From NCBI RefSeq assembly GCF_016808095.1, contig NC_068972.1, forward strand, positions 36,549,029-36,613,028: a stretch of DNA of 64,000 nt, read 5' to 3'. The translations under genes were made by a program, and so were the position numbers. The notes under the pieces were generated by a model. The model was given only the letters and a program-made list of their open reading frames with translations. It did no database searches and was not told where the DNA came from. This document shows, piece by piece, positions 1-11,279 of the stretch. The stretch comes from Vigna angularis (Eukaryota; Streptophyta; Magnoliopsida; Fabales; Fabaceae). How positions within the stretch are numbered: position 1 is the first letter of the stretch; each line of letters opens with the position of its first letter.

Positions 1-59
1 TCAAGGTCCAATGACGCACTCACCACTTAACCAAATTTGACATCAAGTGTTCAACCATT

Positions 60-418
60 CAACTATTAGGTCATTCGACCTCATAGGTATTCGGCCATTC
101 GGCCTCACAGATACTCGACTGTTCGGCCTCACATGTATTCGGCCATTCGGCCTCACAGGTACTCAGTCATTCAGCCTCACAAGTATTCGGCCATTTCGCC
201 TCACATGTATTCTACCATTCGACCATCAGGTATTCGGCCCTTCAGCCTCAACTACTCGGCCTTTCGGCCTCAACTACTAGGCCTTTCGGCCTCAACTACT
301 CGGCCTTTCAGCCTCAACTACTAGGCATTTCGGCCTCAACTACTCGGCCTTTCAGCCTCAACTACTCGGCCTTTCGGCCTCAACTACTCGGCCTTTCGGC
401 CTCAACTGCTCGACCTTT
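60..418. repeat. 22-26 bp minisatellite (CGGCCTTTCGGCCTCAACTA type)
   Basis: Roughly fifteen tandem units run through this stretch. The right half has regular units of about 22 bp (ctcggcctttcggcctcaac); the left half has longer, more divergent units built on cattcggcctcacaggtatt. The core CGGCC-TTTC-GGCC is partly self-complementary. The open frames here are only the repeat translated and are not genes. Tandem repeats between pol and the 3' LTR are common in the Tat/Ogre group of Ty3/gypsy elements, and a probable 3' LTR lies 1.2 kb downstream, so this may belong to such an element. Confidence 0.85.
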
Positions 419-419
419 C

Positions 420-1597
420 ATGGCCTCAAGTACTAAGCAAATTTGGCATCCAGTATTCAAACCGTTTGACCATTCGACATCACAGGCTTTATGCGCTTCT
501 CTATTGCTTCCTTGTTATTTTCAGATGTGCCAATTGCTAGCAAGCAATCAAGTCGATCGCTCTTATCCATATGACCAGAGAAAGTTTGTTCAGAAAATTA
601 TTACTTATAGGGTTCGAGGACCGTAAAGCACCTACAAGCTCATCTGTGACACATCCTAATATGAATTCCAGTTTTGGTCTCCAAACATTCAACAAAAGAC
701 CGAGCGGTCTTACTTGCTTGGCGATAGGACCCAGCGTACAAGCCACTTGATCAAACGAGAGCTTACCGCTCAGTGAGGAACGTTCTCCGTAAACTCTCAC
801 TCGAGTCTCTTCGACTAAATGGTCTTGCTTGATTGACCGATCGACCTTATAACCTAAGGTATTTTGATGTTGATTGTCTTGTAAATGCATTGGATTCATT
901 GTCTACACTTTTTTTGACAAGTTAAAATTCGAGTTGTTATACTTTTTTTAGTGTAGGTGATAGGATCCTGCAAACCACTCTACCAAGAGTAGTAGGAAAG
1001 CCGAGAGGTAAAGCTCTCTCACTAGGAAGTTCTCCAAGAATTCCTAGGTAAAACCGAGCGGGACGGTCGTTCCCGTCGCCTAGAACACCTAGGTGCGAAA
1101 AACCTAGCGAGACGGTCGTTCTCATCACCTGGAACGTTTAGGTGCGAAAAACCGAGCTAGACGATCATTCTCGTTGCCTAGAATTTCTAGGTGTTATTCG
1201 AAAAATTTCCCAGCAAAGCCTAGGTGGCAAGAGCCGAGTGTTAAAGGCACGCCCAACCGAGCATCTTCAATAAAGTAGTTTCATCTACTTAGTTGTCCAT
1301 CCTTATAAAATGGGTTAGTCATCTACATTCTTTTTTGACAGTTCATATTCGATTGTTATTTTCCTTCAATGCATATAACAGGATATTATCGGTCATTGAT
1401 CAATACGGGAAAAAGTTCTAAAAAAGAACTTCCATCAATTGCCGCTCAGCCTATTAAAAAGTTCAAAAGGGAACTCATAAATTCCATCGTTCGGTTAGAG
1501 GTGAGCAGTGACTAAAAGTAGCCTCCCTTAAACTCATATAAGTCCTATAGTTAATCATGGCTAAAGCCGAAATGCTTAACTCGGACTTGGGGGCATA
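420..1597 (+). mobile_element. Probable 3' non-coding part of a Ty3/gypsy retrotransposon
   Basis: No coding frame here resembles a known protein; the longest open frame (537-899, minus) is not recognised. The stretch is rich in the words ccgagc, cggtcg and cctaggtg. It contains about three tandem units of roughly 60 bp at 1000-1200 (gacggtcgttc...cctaggtgcgaaaa). A purine run followed by cttgggggcata just before 1598 looks like a polypurine tract leading into a 3' LTR. The assignment rests on that layout; gag and pol would lie left of the window. Confidence 0.4.
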
Positions 1598-2039
1598 TGT
1601 ATGGTATATAGTATGGACCGAACGGTTTATCAATCAACACCGTTCGGTCCATCCACTCAGGGCCATTCGGTCCATCCGCAACATCAACTACATTCTACTT
1701 ACGTTCGATCATAACTCAACTACTCAACTATGATAAACAATTCATAAAACCGCTCCTAACTTGAGCGTCAGAGCACCTTTTGTAAGTACCTCCCCCTCCG
1801 GTCGAGAGTACAACCAAATATTCAAGAATACAACCGAGCAGAACATGCGACTCAAGCATTGTTAGTGGACACTAAAACTGCTCAGTCACTCGATAATACC
1901 GTCCAGTCAGGAGTGAAAGAGTGCAGAGCAGACAAATCAAACGTCAGAAGGTAGGAAGTTCACGTCAAAAAAATATGTCTCTTTATCTTACAAAATATTT
2001 ACCGAAACAAGTAGTATAAACAACTCATTCCAACACTCA
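1598..2039 (+). mobile_element. Probable 3' LTR (or solo LTR) of the preceding element
   Basis: The stretch starts TGTATGGTATATAG directly after a polypurine-like cttgggggca and ends ...ccaacactca, giving TG...CA ends about 442 bp apart. It keeps the words gttcggtcc and ccgagcag typical of the sequence to its left, and base composition drops sharply to AT-rich at 2040. No second LTR is inside the window, so neither the boundaries nor a target duplication can be proved. Confidence 0.4.
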
Positions 2040-4560
2040 AATGAAATTGATGGGATTAAAAAAAAATCTTGCTGATATGTGAAATTTAAAACTACTACAT
2101 GATAACATTTATACTTAGTTTTAATCATAGAAAAAGATTAACGAAAACATATGTTAGTAATATATAATAATGTAATATGTTAAAATGTTATTTTAATAAA
2201 AATGTAACAATTTTATGAATAATAAATTTGGTAGAAAACAATGTTACGTTTCAACCAAGGACCTCACACGTGGAAACAAAAGATTTTACAAAAAAATCTA
2301 AAAAAAACAAATTAATACGTGATATATTTTCTAATGGAATAAATATATTTTCTGCCTCTTCGGATACAACAAATTATGAATAGATTTGGAAAGAATCGGT
2401 ATATAACGAATAAATCTTGCGAAAAGTGATAAAAAAAAATGAGAGAAGTAAGAACAGAGAGGAACATCTTGACATAATTAAAATTGAAAAGAATCATAAG
2501 ATTATATTAATTAGTAAAACATCCTATAATAGATATTTTAAAATTTAAAATGATAATATATTATAGTAGCATATTTTATCAAATTTTAAATTTAAATAAA
2601 AATTATGTAGATAACAATAAATTATTTTCTCACTTGTTTGTGTATTTGAATATATCTCCCCCTTTCCAAAAGAAGAATGTATTTATCAAACTTATTATGA
2701 CTTATTTTGATTATGTATCATAGTAGTCTTGTCTATTTTGGCATATTTTTTTCACCTATCATGTTCAGGATGTTATGACAAACTTTTTATCACCTATCAT
2801 AATATGTATAAGTGGATATTCAATCTATTATGATAGATAGTCTAAATTTAAAAAGTTTGTTTTTATTTTTTAAGCTTTTTTTTATTTACCATTTTATATC
2901 CATTCAATCTACTTAAAATCTCAATAAATTCAACCGACCAAACTAAGGATTACAATTGAGTCGGGTAAGAATAGTGCCTATTTACAACCCAATCTATAAA
3001 ATAAAAACTCTACCTACAATCCACCCGTTACTCTTACGAGTATCCATTTCAAAAAAACTCACATATATTTTAGAATCTACGGATATCCCAAATATTAAAA
3101 AAAATATATTTTATACATCTTAAAATAAAATTTAAATAAAATTTAAAAATATATAAAGTTTAATATAAATAAAATAAAATATAAATTAAAATTCAATTTT
3201 AATTAAATTTAATCTAATAAAATATAAATTTATTTTATTTTAAATTAAATTAAATTAAATATAAATTAAATTGTTATTTTATTCTTTTTAGGTAATAAGT
3301 ATAATACAAATAGTAAATACCTGCGATTTATCCACATATATTCGTATATGCAGATTTTTTTAGCATCTCTAAATTAAACCATTCATATAAATAATTTTAT
3401 ATATTAAATTATCTAATAATATTTAAAACATTATATTATTATATTATGTAAATAAATCTACGTCCAATTTTTATCATTGTTATAAATATTGTTTTTGTAA
3501 AATACAATCAATATATTTCGTCTAAATGAAACTGATATTCCTAAAATTTTGGCGAGATGGGATGAAGGTGATTAGCAGATTATTCTGCGTTCCCTGCACT
3601 GATTAAAGAAATATTTATGAGCATCCTTGAAGCTTATACCGATGTAAATGATAAAGTTTTCAAACCATACAAACTGTTGCAATTAAAATTGGTTTTCTAG
3701 TTGTTGTTGAAACACATACTATAAGTCAATTTTTCAAAACCATGAAATAATTAATATGGAAATAGTTTCTTAATACATCCTACTATCTCATATCCATAAT
3801 CTAATGTCTATAAATATACTTCATTATAATTTTGGTTATTTACTTTTTGTGAAATCTGTAAATTTTATCTTTGAGGTTTTAAAGTAATGTTGATTCTTAT
3901 AATTTTTCAAAAAATTGTCATTTTTTTAAAAAAAATTTGTATTCAATTTTGTTCCCTATGTTTTGTGAAATTCATAATTTTAGTTTCAATTTTTTTCACA
4001 TAATTTTAATCTCTTAATTTTTAATTATTAATACATTTATTGATTTTGTTTAAAACGTATTAACTGTTACATTTAATATGTCTGGATACTTAAATGCAAG
4101 GGATATCATAGTTTGAACACTAATTAATACATTTTTTAATTAATTAAAATATAAAAATTTATTCAAGATTTATATCTCTTCAGATAAAACAAGTAAAAGA
4201 TATTTCACAATTTATAAAAAAAAAATTAAGAAAAACATAACTTAATACGCTTAAAGAATCTTTCTTTAATTTACGTAATCAAATATTTTAAAATAAAATG
4301 AGATACAATTAAAGTTATCAAATAAACAGATTTTACGAAATATAAAGACTAAATTGTGAAAGAATAGTTATAGATTTTACAAAATACTGTAACAAAATAA
4401 AATATAAAATAAATCAAACAAAACACATTAAAGAACAGTATAAATATGTTCGCAAAACATAGTTTCAAACAACTGTTTTGTTTTTATCAATTTATTATTT
4501 GATAATTAATTTATATTTTAGTTAAATATCTCAATTTAATATTTTATTATCGAAATTCAG
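2040..4560. other. AT-rich spacer without a recognisable gene
   Basis: The stretch is strongly AT-rich with low-complexity runs (for example taaattaaattaaattaaat near 3240). The halves around 3840-4020 and 4270-4400 share loosely inverted words (ttttgtgaaat / attttacgaaat), which hints at an old TIR element, but the match is too weak to call. No coding frame, RNA gene or LTR was seen. Confidence 0.6.
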
Positions 4561-4881
4561 TTCTCAATTAATTCGATTGTACTGAAAAATTGATTTCAAA
4601 TCCATCGTCTTCTTCAAGAATATCAGAGGTGGAGTCAAGGTCAGGCGCGTGAACAACTAACTAATCAATCACCCTTTCGTGTGCGACTAAGAATACCACT
4701 TTGAAATCTGACAATTTTCACAGATTCGCAGGTGAATTACTCATCACCAACTTTTACCTCTTTTCTTGCTTCAAATCAATTGCTGTCACTTGCAACCTTT
4801 GTTTTCCTTTTTTGCAAATTTTTCTTCAGTTTTGGGGACTTCAATTTTGTTATCAGAGAGAAGCACCTGGAAAGTAATACA

Positions 4882-7800
4882 ATGGTATGTTACTTTTGTG
4901 TGCCCTTTAGTTTCTAATCGTTCTTTACTGTGTTGAACCATGAATTATGGTTTCAAATTGAAAGTTAAGAATTTGCGTGTTTGTTTTGAAGTCATTCCAA
5001 GTTAAGGGAGGGACCTGGAACCAAATGTTCTTTTCTATTTGCTTTTAGGTTGTGAAAAATAATAAGAGGGAAAAGGGAATTGATAAAAATAATGATGGTC
5101 TTTGCTGTGCTTTCATGAGAAAGAAAATAGGAGATGTATGCTTGATAATTAACCTCTCTGGTCCCAAGATTTTGATAGAACAGAAGACCCTTGCCAGATG
5201 TTAGAACATTGGAGATCATGAAGATGTTTATAGCATGCTTGACTTTTGTTTCCTTTAAAATTGCAATTGTGTTACTGAGGTTGAATCTTGCTACATGATG
5301 GTCATTTTGGTTTGTGTCTGGAAATGAATAGTTTACTTTCTGTTTTCTTTCTATTTCATTATCAATTCTAGAGGCTTCAACCGGTGTGCTTTAGCATCAT
5401 TCAGTTATAGATGGGGATTTGGTTGGTAATCATTGTTGGACATCTGTTTTGCATTGTGAAAATTTGGAGTGATCTTATTAGAAATGTTGATAGGGAAAAT
5501 AGGAAAAGGGAAGAAGACCTTTCTAGGTCTGTTATAGCAAAAGAAATGAAAGATGGTTAAATTGTAATTATTATGTGATTGGGTAGTTACTTATCTTGGT
5601 TAGTGAGGACATTATAAATAGGTCCTCAGTTGTAAGTGGGAGTTAGCTTTTGAGAAATTAAACTTTGTAAACTGTATAAGGACATTGTGAAAAAGAGATT
5701 GTTCCTTTTGGGGTAACTGTTGTTTACTTTAATGCCTTTGTTTTTGTTATAATCATAGAGATAAGGAGCTGATCCTATGTAATAAAAAATATCTAGATTA
5801 TATATGTTTTTTTATTTATCTCTACCATATCTTTGTTATTAGGGGGTATCAAATCTCCTCTATTTATTGTATTGATTCCTCTTTCTTAATATAAAAAAAG
5901 CATAATCAGTGCTGTCTCAGAACATGGTTTCAGCTCAATGCTTCTCTCTTTCTTAAAGTTTAACAGTTTTCATGAAGTGTGAAATGACACAGAAGTATTT
6001 CAGTCACTATGCTATTGCAGCAGAGAGTGTGTTTGGATTTCTAGATCTGTTTTGTTGTTGTCCAAAAGGGATTCTTAACAGGATTCCTAACATATATCAT
6101 ACTAAAATTTTGTTTATTGACAGGATATGTACATTCGAGTTAAACGTAGTAAGACAACATACTTCATCCGGTGCAAGGCATCTGATAAAATTAGTGACAT
6201 AAAGCAGAAGTTGCAAGAACTTGTTGATCAACCAACTAATAATCAACGGTTAATTCTACCTGGTACAGGGGAAGTATTAGAAGACTCTAAGACTTTGGCA
6301 GATCAAAAGGTAATGTAATATTACATTTTCTGTGGTGTATAACTTTTATATATTCTTTATAATGTTTGTGTATATGTTAGGTTATATCTAATTCCTGGGT
6401 ATTTTACTAGTCAATTCTTAATCTACAGCTGGCCAAAATATACAAAATAGTTTAATAGTTTTGCTCCTCATATCATTTACACCTGCATCTCACAGGTGTT
6501 GACAATTTCCTATATTTTTTTACTACACAGGTAGAGAATGATGCTGTTGTAGCACTGACCTTGAGAAAAGGTAATGTATATTATTATTCTTGAAACTAAT
6601 CAGTGAGTTCTTGTTTGATAAGAAAATGTGTCCTCTACTGTATAGCTAGACCATATTCATATTCCTGTTATTCAAGAATAGGAGTGAATTGAAATCTATG
6701 TTGTAAAGCCAAGCCAATCCCACTATTTTAAATTTATTTGGTATTGTGAATTGTGACGGTGAAATAGAAGTGGAGGCAACCTCACAAAGCACATGACATT
6801 ACTCTTAAGTAAAGTTTAGATGTAGTATAGGAAATGCAAGCTCAGCAAGAGGTGCCTCAATCCTAACATAAGGAGAAAATTAGAGACCATACCTTATAAG
6901 TCACATGGTTTAAGCGTCCTGGGTCCATTTCACAAAAACAGAAATTTTTGTTCTGAAAATTTTGTTCCTGTCCTCACCAAGGTGAGAAATTTTGACAATG
7001 TTGTTTTAGAAATAGAACGACTAATGCTCTTGATTATATCTCCTTCTATGCTGTTTAATATACACCTTTTGAACTAATCGGTGACTAGGATTCAAGTGGG
7101 GTTGATGAAACGAAGGATGTGCCTTAACTGTCTTCGTGACCATGTCACTCAAGCTTAGTGGAAAGTTTCATCACGCAACTATAGACCAGTAGTACTGTGT
7201 TGTATGAAACCGAGTGTTGAGTCGCAAGAAACCATTAAGAAAATAAACTCACGTAGCATAGATGAGAATGTTATGTTGGATAAGTGGACATATTAGACAA
7301 GATAGAATTTTAAAGGAATGCAGTAGAAAGAAAGATGAGATAGCATCTGCTGTAGAAAAAATAGTAGAATCTCACGTCAGGTGGTTTAGGCATGTATACA
7401 GAAGGCCAGTAGAAGCCTCAAGTTGGGAAGGTAGACTGTAGCCCTATTACTAATGGTAAAGTGAGGCTCAAAAAACTTACAGGCAAAACCATTGAGAAGG
7501 ATTCAGAGGTCAATGGTTTCTCCATGGACATAATTTGTCATAAAACTTTGTGACAACATTTAATCCATGTAGCTGACCTCGTGTAGTGGGAAAAGTCTTG
7601 TTCGTTATTTTGTGAATTGTTGCTCCATAAGTTCATTACCTTTTGAGGCTTCAATGGGACTTTTTGTTTGGCAATGGCTTCCCTTTATCTACTGTACAAG
7701 CGTCTGACATGTCCTTTTGGATTTTTTTTTTGTTTTACCAAATAGAATATTATTCAAATACATTATTCTGCTTAACTTTTTTTTTTATTATTATTATTAA

Positions 7801-8564
7801 TATCATCATCATCATTGTTATTATTATTATCATCTACTCATGGTTCTGAGTTATGAACATGGAATCATTGAATTATATAATTGATATCATTCTGAAAATG
7901 GCAGTCACAAGCTGTTCTTGTCTATTTTAGTGGTGGAACCAAAGTCTCAGTTTTTGCGGTATTGTTATTCCCAACAGAAAAAAGAAACACTTATTATAGG
8001 TTATTAGCATGCTATGATTTCTTGGAATAACACGCATTATTTCTTTAACTTGAAAGGGACCTACTAACAACACTTTATAACCTCGAAAAATGGTTTCTGT
8101 TGGATTTGCTGCTACTGTCAAGGTCAAAACTTATTGTTTCAAATTTATCTAAAACGCATCGTGTGCTTTTTAACTGGAGTTTACTGAGGTTTGAAAACCA
8201 AAGAGGCCAATATGGCAAAGGAAAACAAGATTCTTTTCAATCCAAAAGTTTGCAGTTGTCAAATGAGGGATTGAACTTAGATTGTTACTGGAATTAAAGT
8301 TGTCTCATCAAAGTGATAATTCGCTTATTAAGTGTTAACATGCATGTAGCTTATATTCTCTAATCCACCATATCTAGTTGTTGCAGATATACCTTTGACC
8401 ACATTTTCTGTAAAAGAATCATTCAACACCTTTAATTTTCAGTAACAACATAACAAAGAGTTACACTTTGTTGTTTTCCAGATGATAATGAGTTTGAGGA
8501 GGTCAACATTGTTCGGCCTAACGATTTCTACCAAGCTCGGGATGCAGATGGTGCCAGTTGGTAA
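4882..8564 (+). CDS. Elongin-B-like ubiquitin-fold protein (4 exons, 103 aa)
   Basis: Coding exons are 4882-4884, 6124-6309, 6531-6570 and 8482-8564, all with GT-AG borders. They add up to 103 codons plus TAA. The protein begins MDMYIRVKRSKTTYF, carries the ubiquitin-like segment SDIKQKLQELVDQP...QRLILPGTGEVLEDSKTLADQ, then VENDAVVALTLRK, and ends with an acidic tail DDNEFEEVNIVRPNDFYQARD. This order matches Elongin B: basic first strand, ubiquitin fold, then the hydrophobic GLAF-like strand and short tail; animal Elongin B is about 118 aa. In animals Elongin B pairs with Elongin C in CUL2/CUL5 ubiquitin ligases and in transcription elongation; plants have a one-domain homologue, less well studied. 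The ATG is the last codon of exon 1, with the donor gtatgt directly after it. Met3 at 6127 would be the start if another 5' exon is used. The 5' UTR probably lies in 4570-4881. Introns are 1239, 221 and 1911 bp. Confidence 0.88.
5460..5900. other. Intron 1 of the Elongin-B-like gene; possible old LTR remnant
   Basis: Within the 1.24-kb intron, the part around 5590-5720 holds ttataaatag followed by a G/A-rich transcript-like stretch and later an aataaaaaa run, as in small copia LTRs. No second copy or target duplication was found in the window, so this stays a suggestion. Confidence 0.2.
7090..7605 (+). pseudogene. LINE (non-LTR retrotransposon) reverse-transcriptase C-terminal fragment in intron 3
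   Basis: Reading plus-strand frames gives MRMLCWISGHIRQDRI from 7267, then IVESHVRWFRHVYRRPVEA and, after a stop at about 7440, the words SPITNGKVRLKK and HLIHVADLV. This is the typical end of plant L1-type reverse transcriptases (MRMLRWMCGHTRxDRIRN ... RLRWFGHVxRRP ... SPxxRGRGRPKK ... HVADP). The upstream part (7090-7266) keeps LKLSGKF and a decayed YG-type region with several stops. It lies in the same direction as the host gene and between its exons 3 and 4. It is clearly a dead 5'-truncated copy. A T-rich stretch follows from 7715, but no clear target duplication was found. Confidence 0.75.
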
Positions 8565-9633
8565 AGCCATGGCTAACTCGCATTACCGGTACCCTGCTCA
8601 TGGAATAATTGATAAATATTCCTTGTAACACTTTAAATGAAATTTCCATGTTATGTGCTAATAGTACTGTTTCATTAATTTATCAGTTGGCATGATGAAA
8701 TCCGTAATGGCTCAGGAAACATTTCCCCAAACGATTGATCAATTGTAGGAATAATTATGTACTTGTTATATAATACTGAATGCATTGCGTGAAGAGAATA
8801 TGGCACTTTCTGAATCTTTTGAATCAAATTTGTTGGCTATAGTCTAGATTGGCTTTATACCAATGTAAATGTAATGCTGGAGGACTGGCATATTAAGCTT
8901 AGTCATAGAGAAGACGTGAATCATTTGCATAATATTGGCCATTGGGGGGCAGGTACTCTTAGTTTCTATATTTGTTAAAATTTTTGTAGTTTAGTTATTG
9001 TACTTATAACCTATTTTAGTCCTCAAGCAAATAATATTTTCTATGTATTAGTTCCTGCTGCCAATTGTTCAATAACTTAGTTAAATTTAGATGTTGAACA
9101 CTGCACAATTTTGATTCCTTGTTTGTTGCAAACTTGCCAAAAACTTTTACTGGTTGTTAAATCAGTAAAATATTGAAAACGAATATGGCTCCATCAGCTC
9201 CTGCAATAATTACTGTAAGGAACATCTTCATTTTAAATTTCTGACAATTTTAGATCTGTCATAAACACTCTAGTGGTTTAACAAGTTACCAAAATGTTTA
9301 TAATAATCTTCCATCGTGAGTTTTAATTTTATGGTGGTATTTTAGCATCTCAATTGTACTTGTTAGGGAAAGAAAACTATTTCTGATTCAATTAGGATAT
9401 CTGACCAACAAAATGGTTGTCTGTAAACTAAACCTTGATTAGAGATTCTCTACACATCTCTTACCTTTAGTGAAAATGTGAAATCTTAAATTTCATAGTT
9501 GACCCATTTCTAACATAACTATCTTCCTCTCTACTTCTGAGGAACAATATCAACCTCACTAAAAGCTTGCAGAACTAGCATAAACTCACATTCCAATCAA
9601 AGATTAATTCAACCTTTTGTTCAATAGTCAAAG
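8565..9633. other. 3' UTR of the Elongin-B-like gene, then spacer
   Basis: The first 200-300 bases after the stop are the likely 3' UTR. The remainder is ordinary AT-rich sequence up to the copia 5' LTR. No coding frame, RNA gene or repeat was recognised. Confidence 0.5.
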
Positions 9634-10008
9634 TAGTAGTTACACCGCTCGATCTAGCTAATGATCGTTTCATCTTGTGCTGACTCTTTACACCACTCGG
9701 TCTACCTAATGAGAACGATCGTTCTACACCACTCGGTCTAGCTAACGAGAACCGATCGTTCTACACCGCTCGGTCTAGCAAACGTAAACCGATCAGTACC
9801 AGTCATTGTACTCTGCTCGGTCTCTCATATCTAGACTGTTTGTTATGTTTTTGCTGTTATTCTGTTGTTGTTTCTTTCTCTATATATTTCTTCACTTGTA
9901 CCGTTTTAACCATTATCAATAAACTTCTCCTTTTCTCTGCCACCTTTTCTCTGGCTTCTCTCTTCTCTTTTCTCTTCCCTTTTTCATTACTATATTAAAA
10001 CTCTGTGA
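9634..10008 (+). mobile_element. 5' LTR of Ty1/copia element
   Basis: This stretch matches 14458-14927 throughout its right part: shared words include accgatcgttctacaccgct, tctctatatatttcttcac (TATA-like), ccaataaacttctccttttc (poly-A-like) and ...tattaaaactctgtga against ...ctctctga. It holds short direct units of about 35 bp built on ctcggtctagctaacgagaacc. It is some 95 bp shorter than the 3' LTR, mainly through fewer of those units. Its left border is set from the weak match agtagttacaccgctcg against taacagttatatcgttcg and is uncertain by about ten bases. Confidence 0.8.
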
Positions 10009-10018
10009 TGGTATCAGA
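10009..10018 (+). other. Primer-binding site (initiator Met-tRNA type)
   Basis: TGGTATCAGA begins directly after the 5' LTR. This is the usual initiator methionine tRNA complement of Ty1/copia elements. It confirms the LTR end and the plus orientation. Confidence 0.8.
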
Positions 10019-10075
10019 AGAAATTTCTGATGCTCTCTGATTTTTGCACCGTGTTCTTGTTTCTTTTCGCAGAAA

Positions 10076-11254
10076 ATGGCTACCTTTGACACACATCCAA
10101 CCATCTATGACCTTACACATTCAAATGTTTACTTTCATCCTAATGAAAACCCAGCCACATCCCTCGTCTCTTTGACCGCAAATTATCATTCATGGAGATA
10201 ATCCTTTCTCATAGCTCTTTCTGCAAAGAACAAGGTAGAATTCGTTCTTGGATCAGCCCCTCAACCCGCCAAGACTGATGCTTCGTTTCCGGCATAGTTT
10301 TCGATGCAACAGTATGGTAGTTTTCTGGCTCCTGCATTCTGTCTCTACTGACATTCGTGAAAGCATTATTTGGATGGATTAAGCGCTCGATATATGGAAT
10401 GATCTGAAGAACCGCTTTGCTCAAGGTGATCTTGCCAGGATATCCACTCTACAACTGGAAGCCGCTACATTGTCCCAAGGTGAGCTTTCTGTTATAGAAT
10501 TTTTCACAAAACTCAGAGTTCTCTGGGATGAGATAGATAGTTTTCGCCAGACCCCGTCTGCACTTGCAAGCCCAAATGTTCCTGTGCAGTTTCTTCAATT
10601 CTTTCCCAGCGAAAACATGAAGATCGTGCCATGCAGCTTTTACGAGGTCTAAATGATCACTATACTAATATACAATCTCATGTTCTTCTTCTTGACCCTA
10701 TTCCTCCCATTTCAAAAATCTTTTCTCTTGTTATTCAACAAGAACGCCAATTAATGACTGATCATATTACTACATCTGTTAAAGCTATTTCTTTGTCCAA
10801 TTTTCCCTCTTCAACAAATACTTCTAATTCTGTCATTTGCACCTATTGTAACCGGATCAGTCACCAAGAAAATACCTGTTTTAAAAAACATGGTTTCCCA
10901 AGTCATGATAACCGGAGTGTCAAAAACACAAATAACAACATTCGTAAGGTCTGCACATATTGCCACAAAACTGGACACACCATAGATGTTTGCTTCAAGA
11001 AACATAGTTATCCTCCTGGTCACAAGTTTTTCAACAACAAACCCGGCCAAATTCACAATGCTATTTCATCTTCTGATAGTCAACCAAACCCTCTTTTGCC
11101 GAACGGCTTGGACCAAGAACGCCCTTCTGCCGAACGACTTGGACCAAGAACGCCCTTCTGCCGAGACCGTTCAACTCACGCCTCAACAATATCAAGTTCT
11201 TGCACAATTGTTCAAACAATCTGAGTCCAACATTTCTAATGTGCACGTTAACTA
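10076..11254 (+). pseudogene. Decayed copia gag with two CCHC zinc knuckles
   Basis: The frame opens MATFDTHPTIYDL with the typical LTANYHSW region, which is broken by a stop at 10199. Later parts (ARISTLQLEAATLSQGE, FFTKLRVLWDEIDSF, LLRGLNDHYTNIQSHVLL) are the UBN2-type gag core, with a frame change near 10630. Two zinc knuckles follow, CTYCNRISHQENTC and CTYCHKTGHTIDVC, both C-x2-C-x4-H-x4-C. Just after them a 33-bp segment (gaacgrcttggaccaagaac...) is duplicated in tandem at 11101-11160. Gag would form the virus-like particle and bind RNA. This copy cannot make an intact protein because of stops and frameshifts. Confidence 0.85.
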
Positions 11255-11279
11255 AGTTGGAACTGTTTCTACAAACATT

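Noticed and set aside
537..899. 120-codon minus-strand frame
   Set aside because: No recognisable domain, and it lies in repeat-rich, probable gypsy non-coding sequence.
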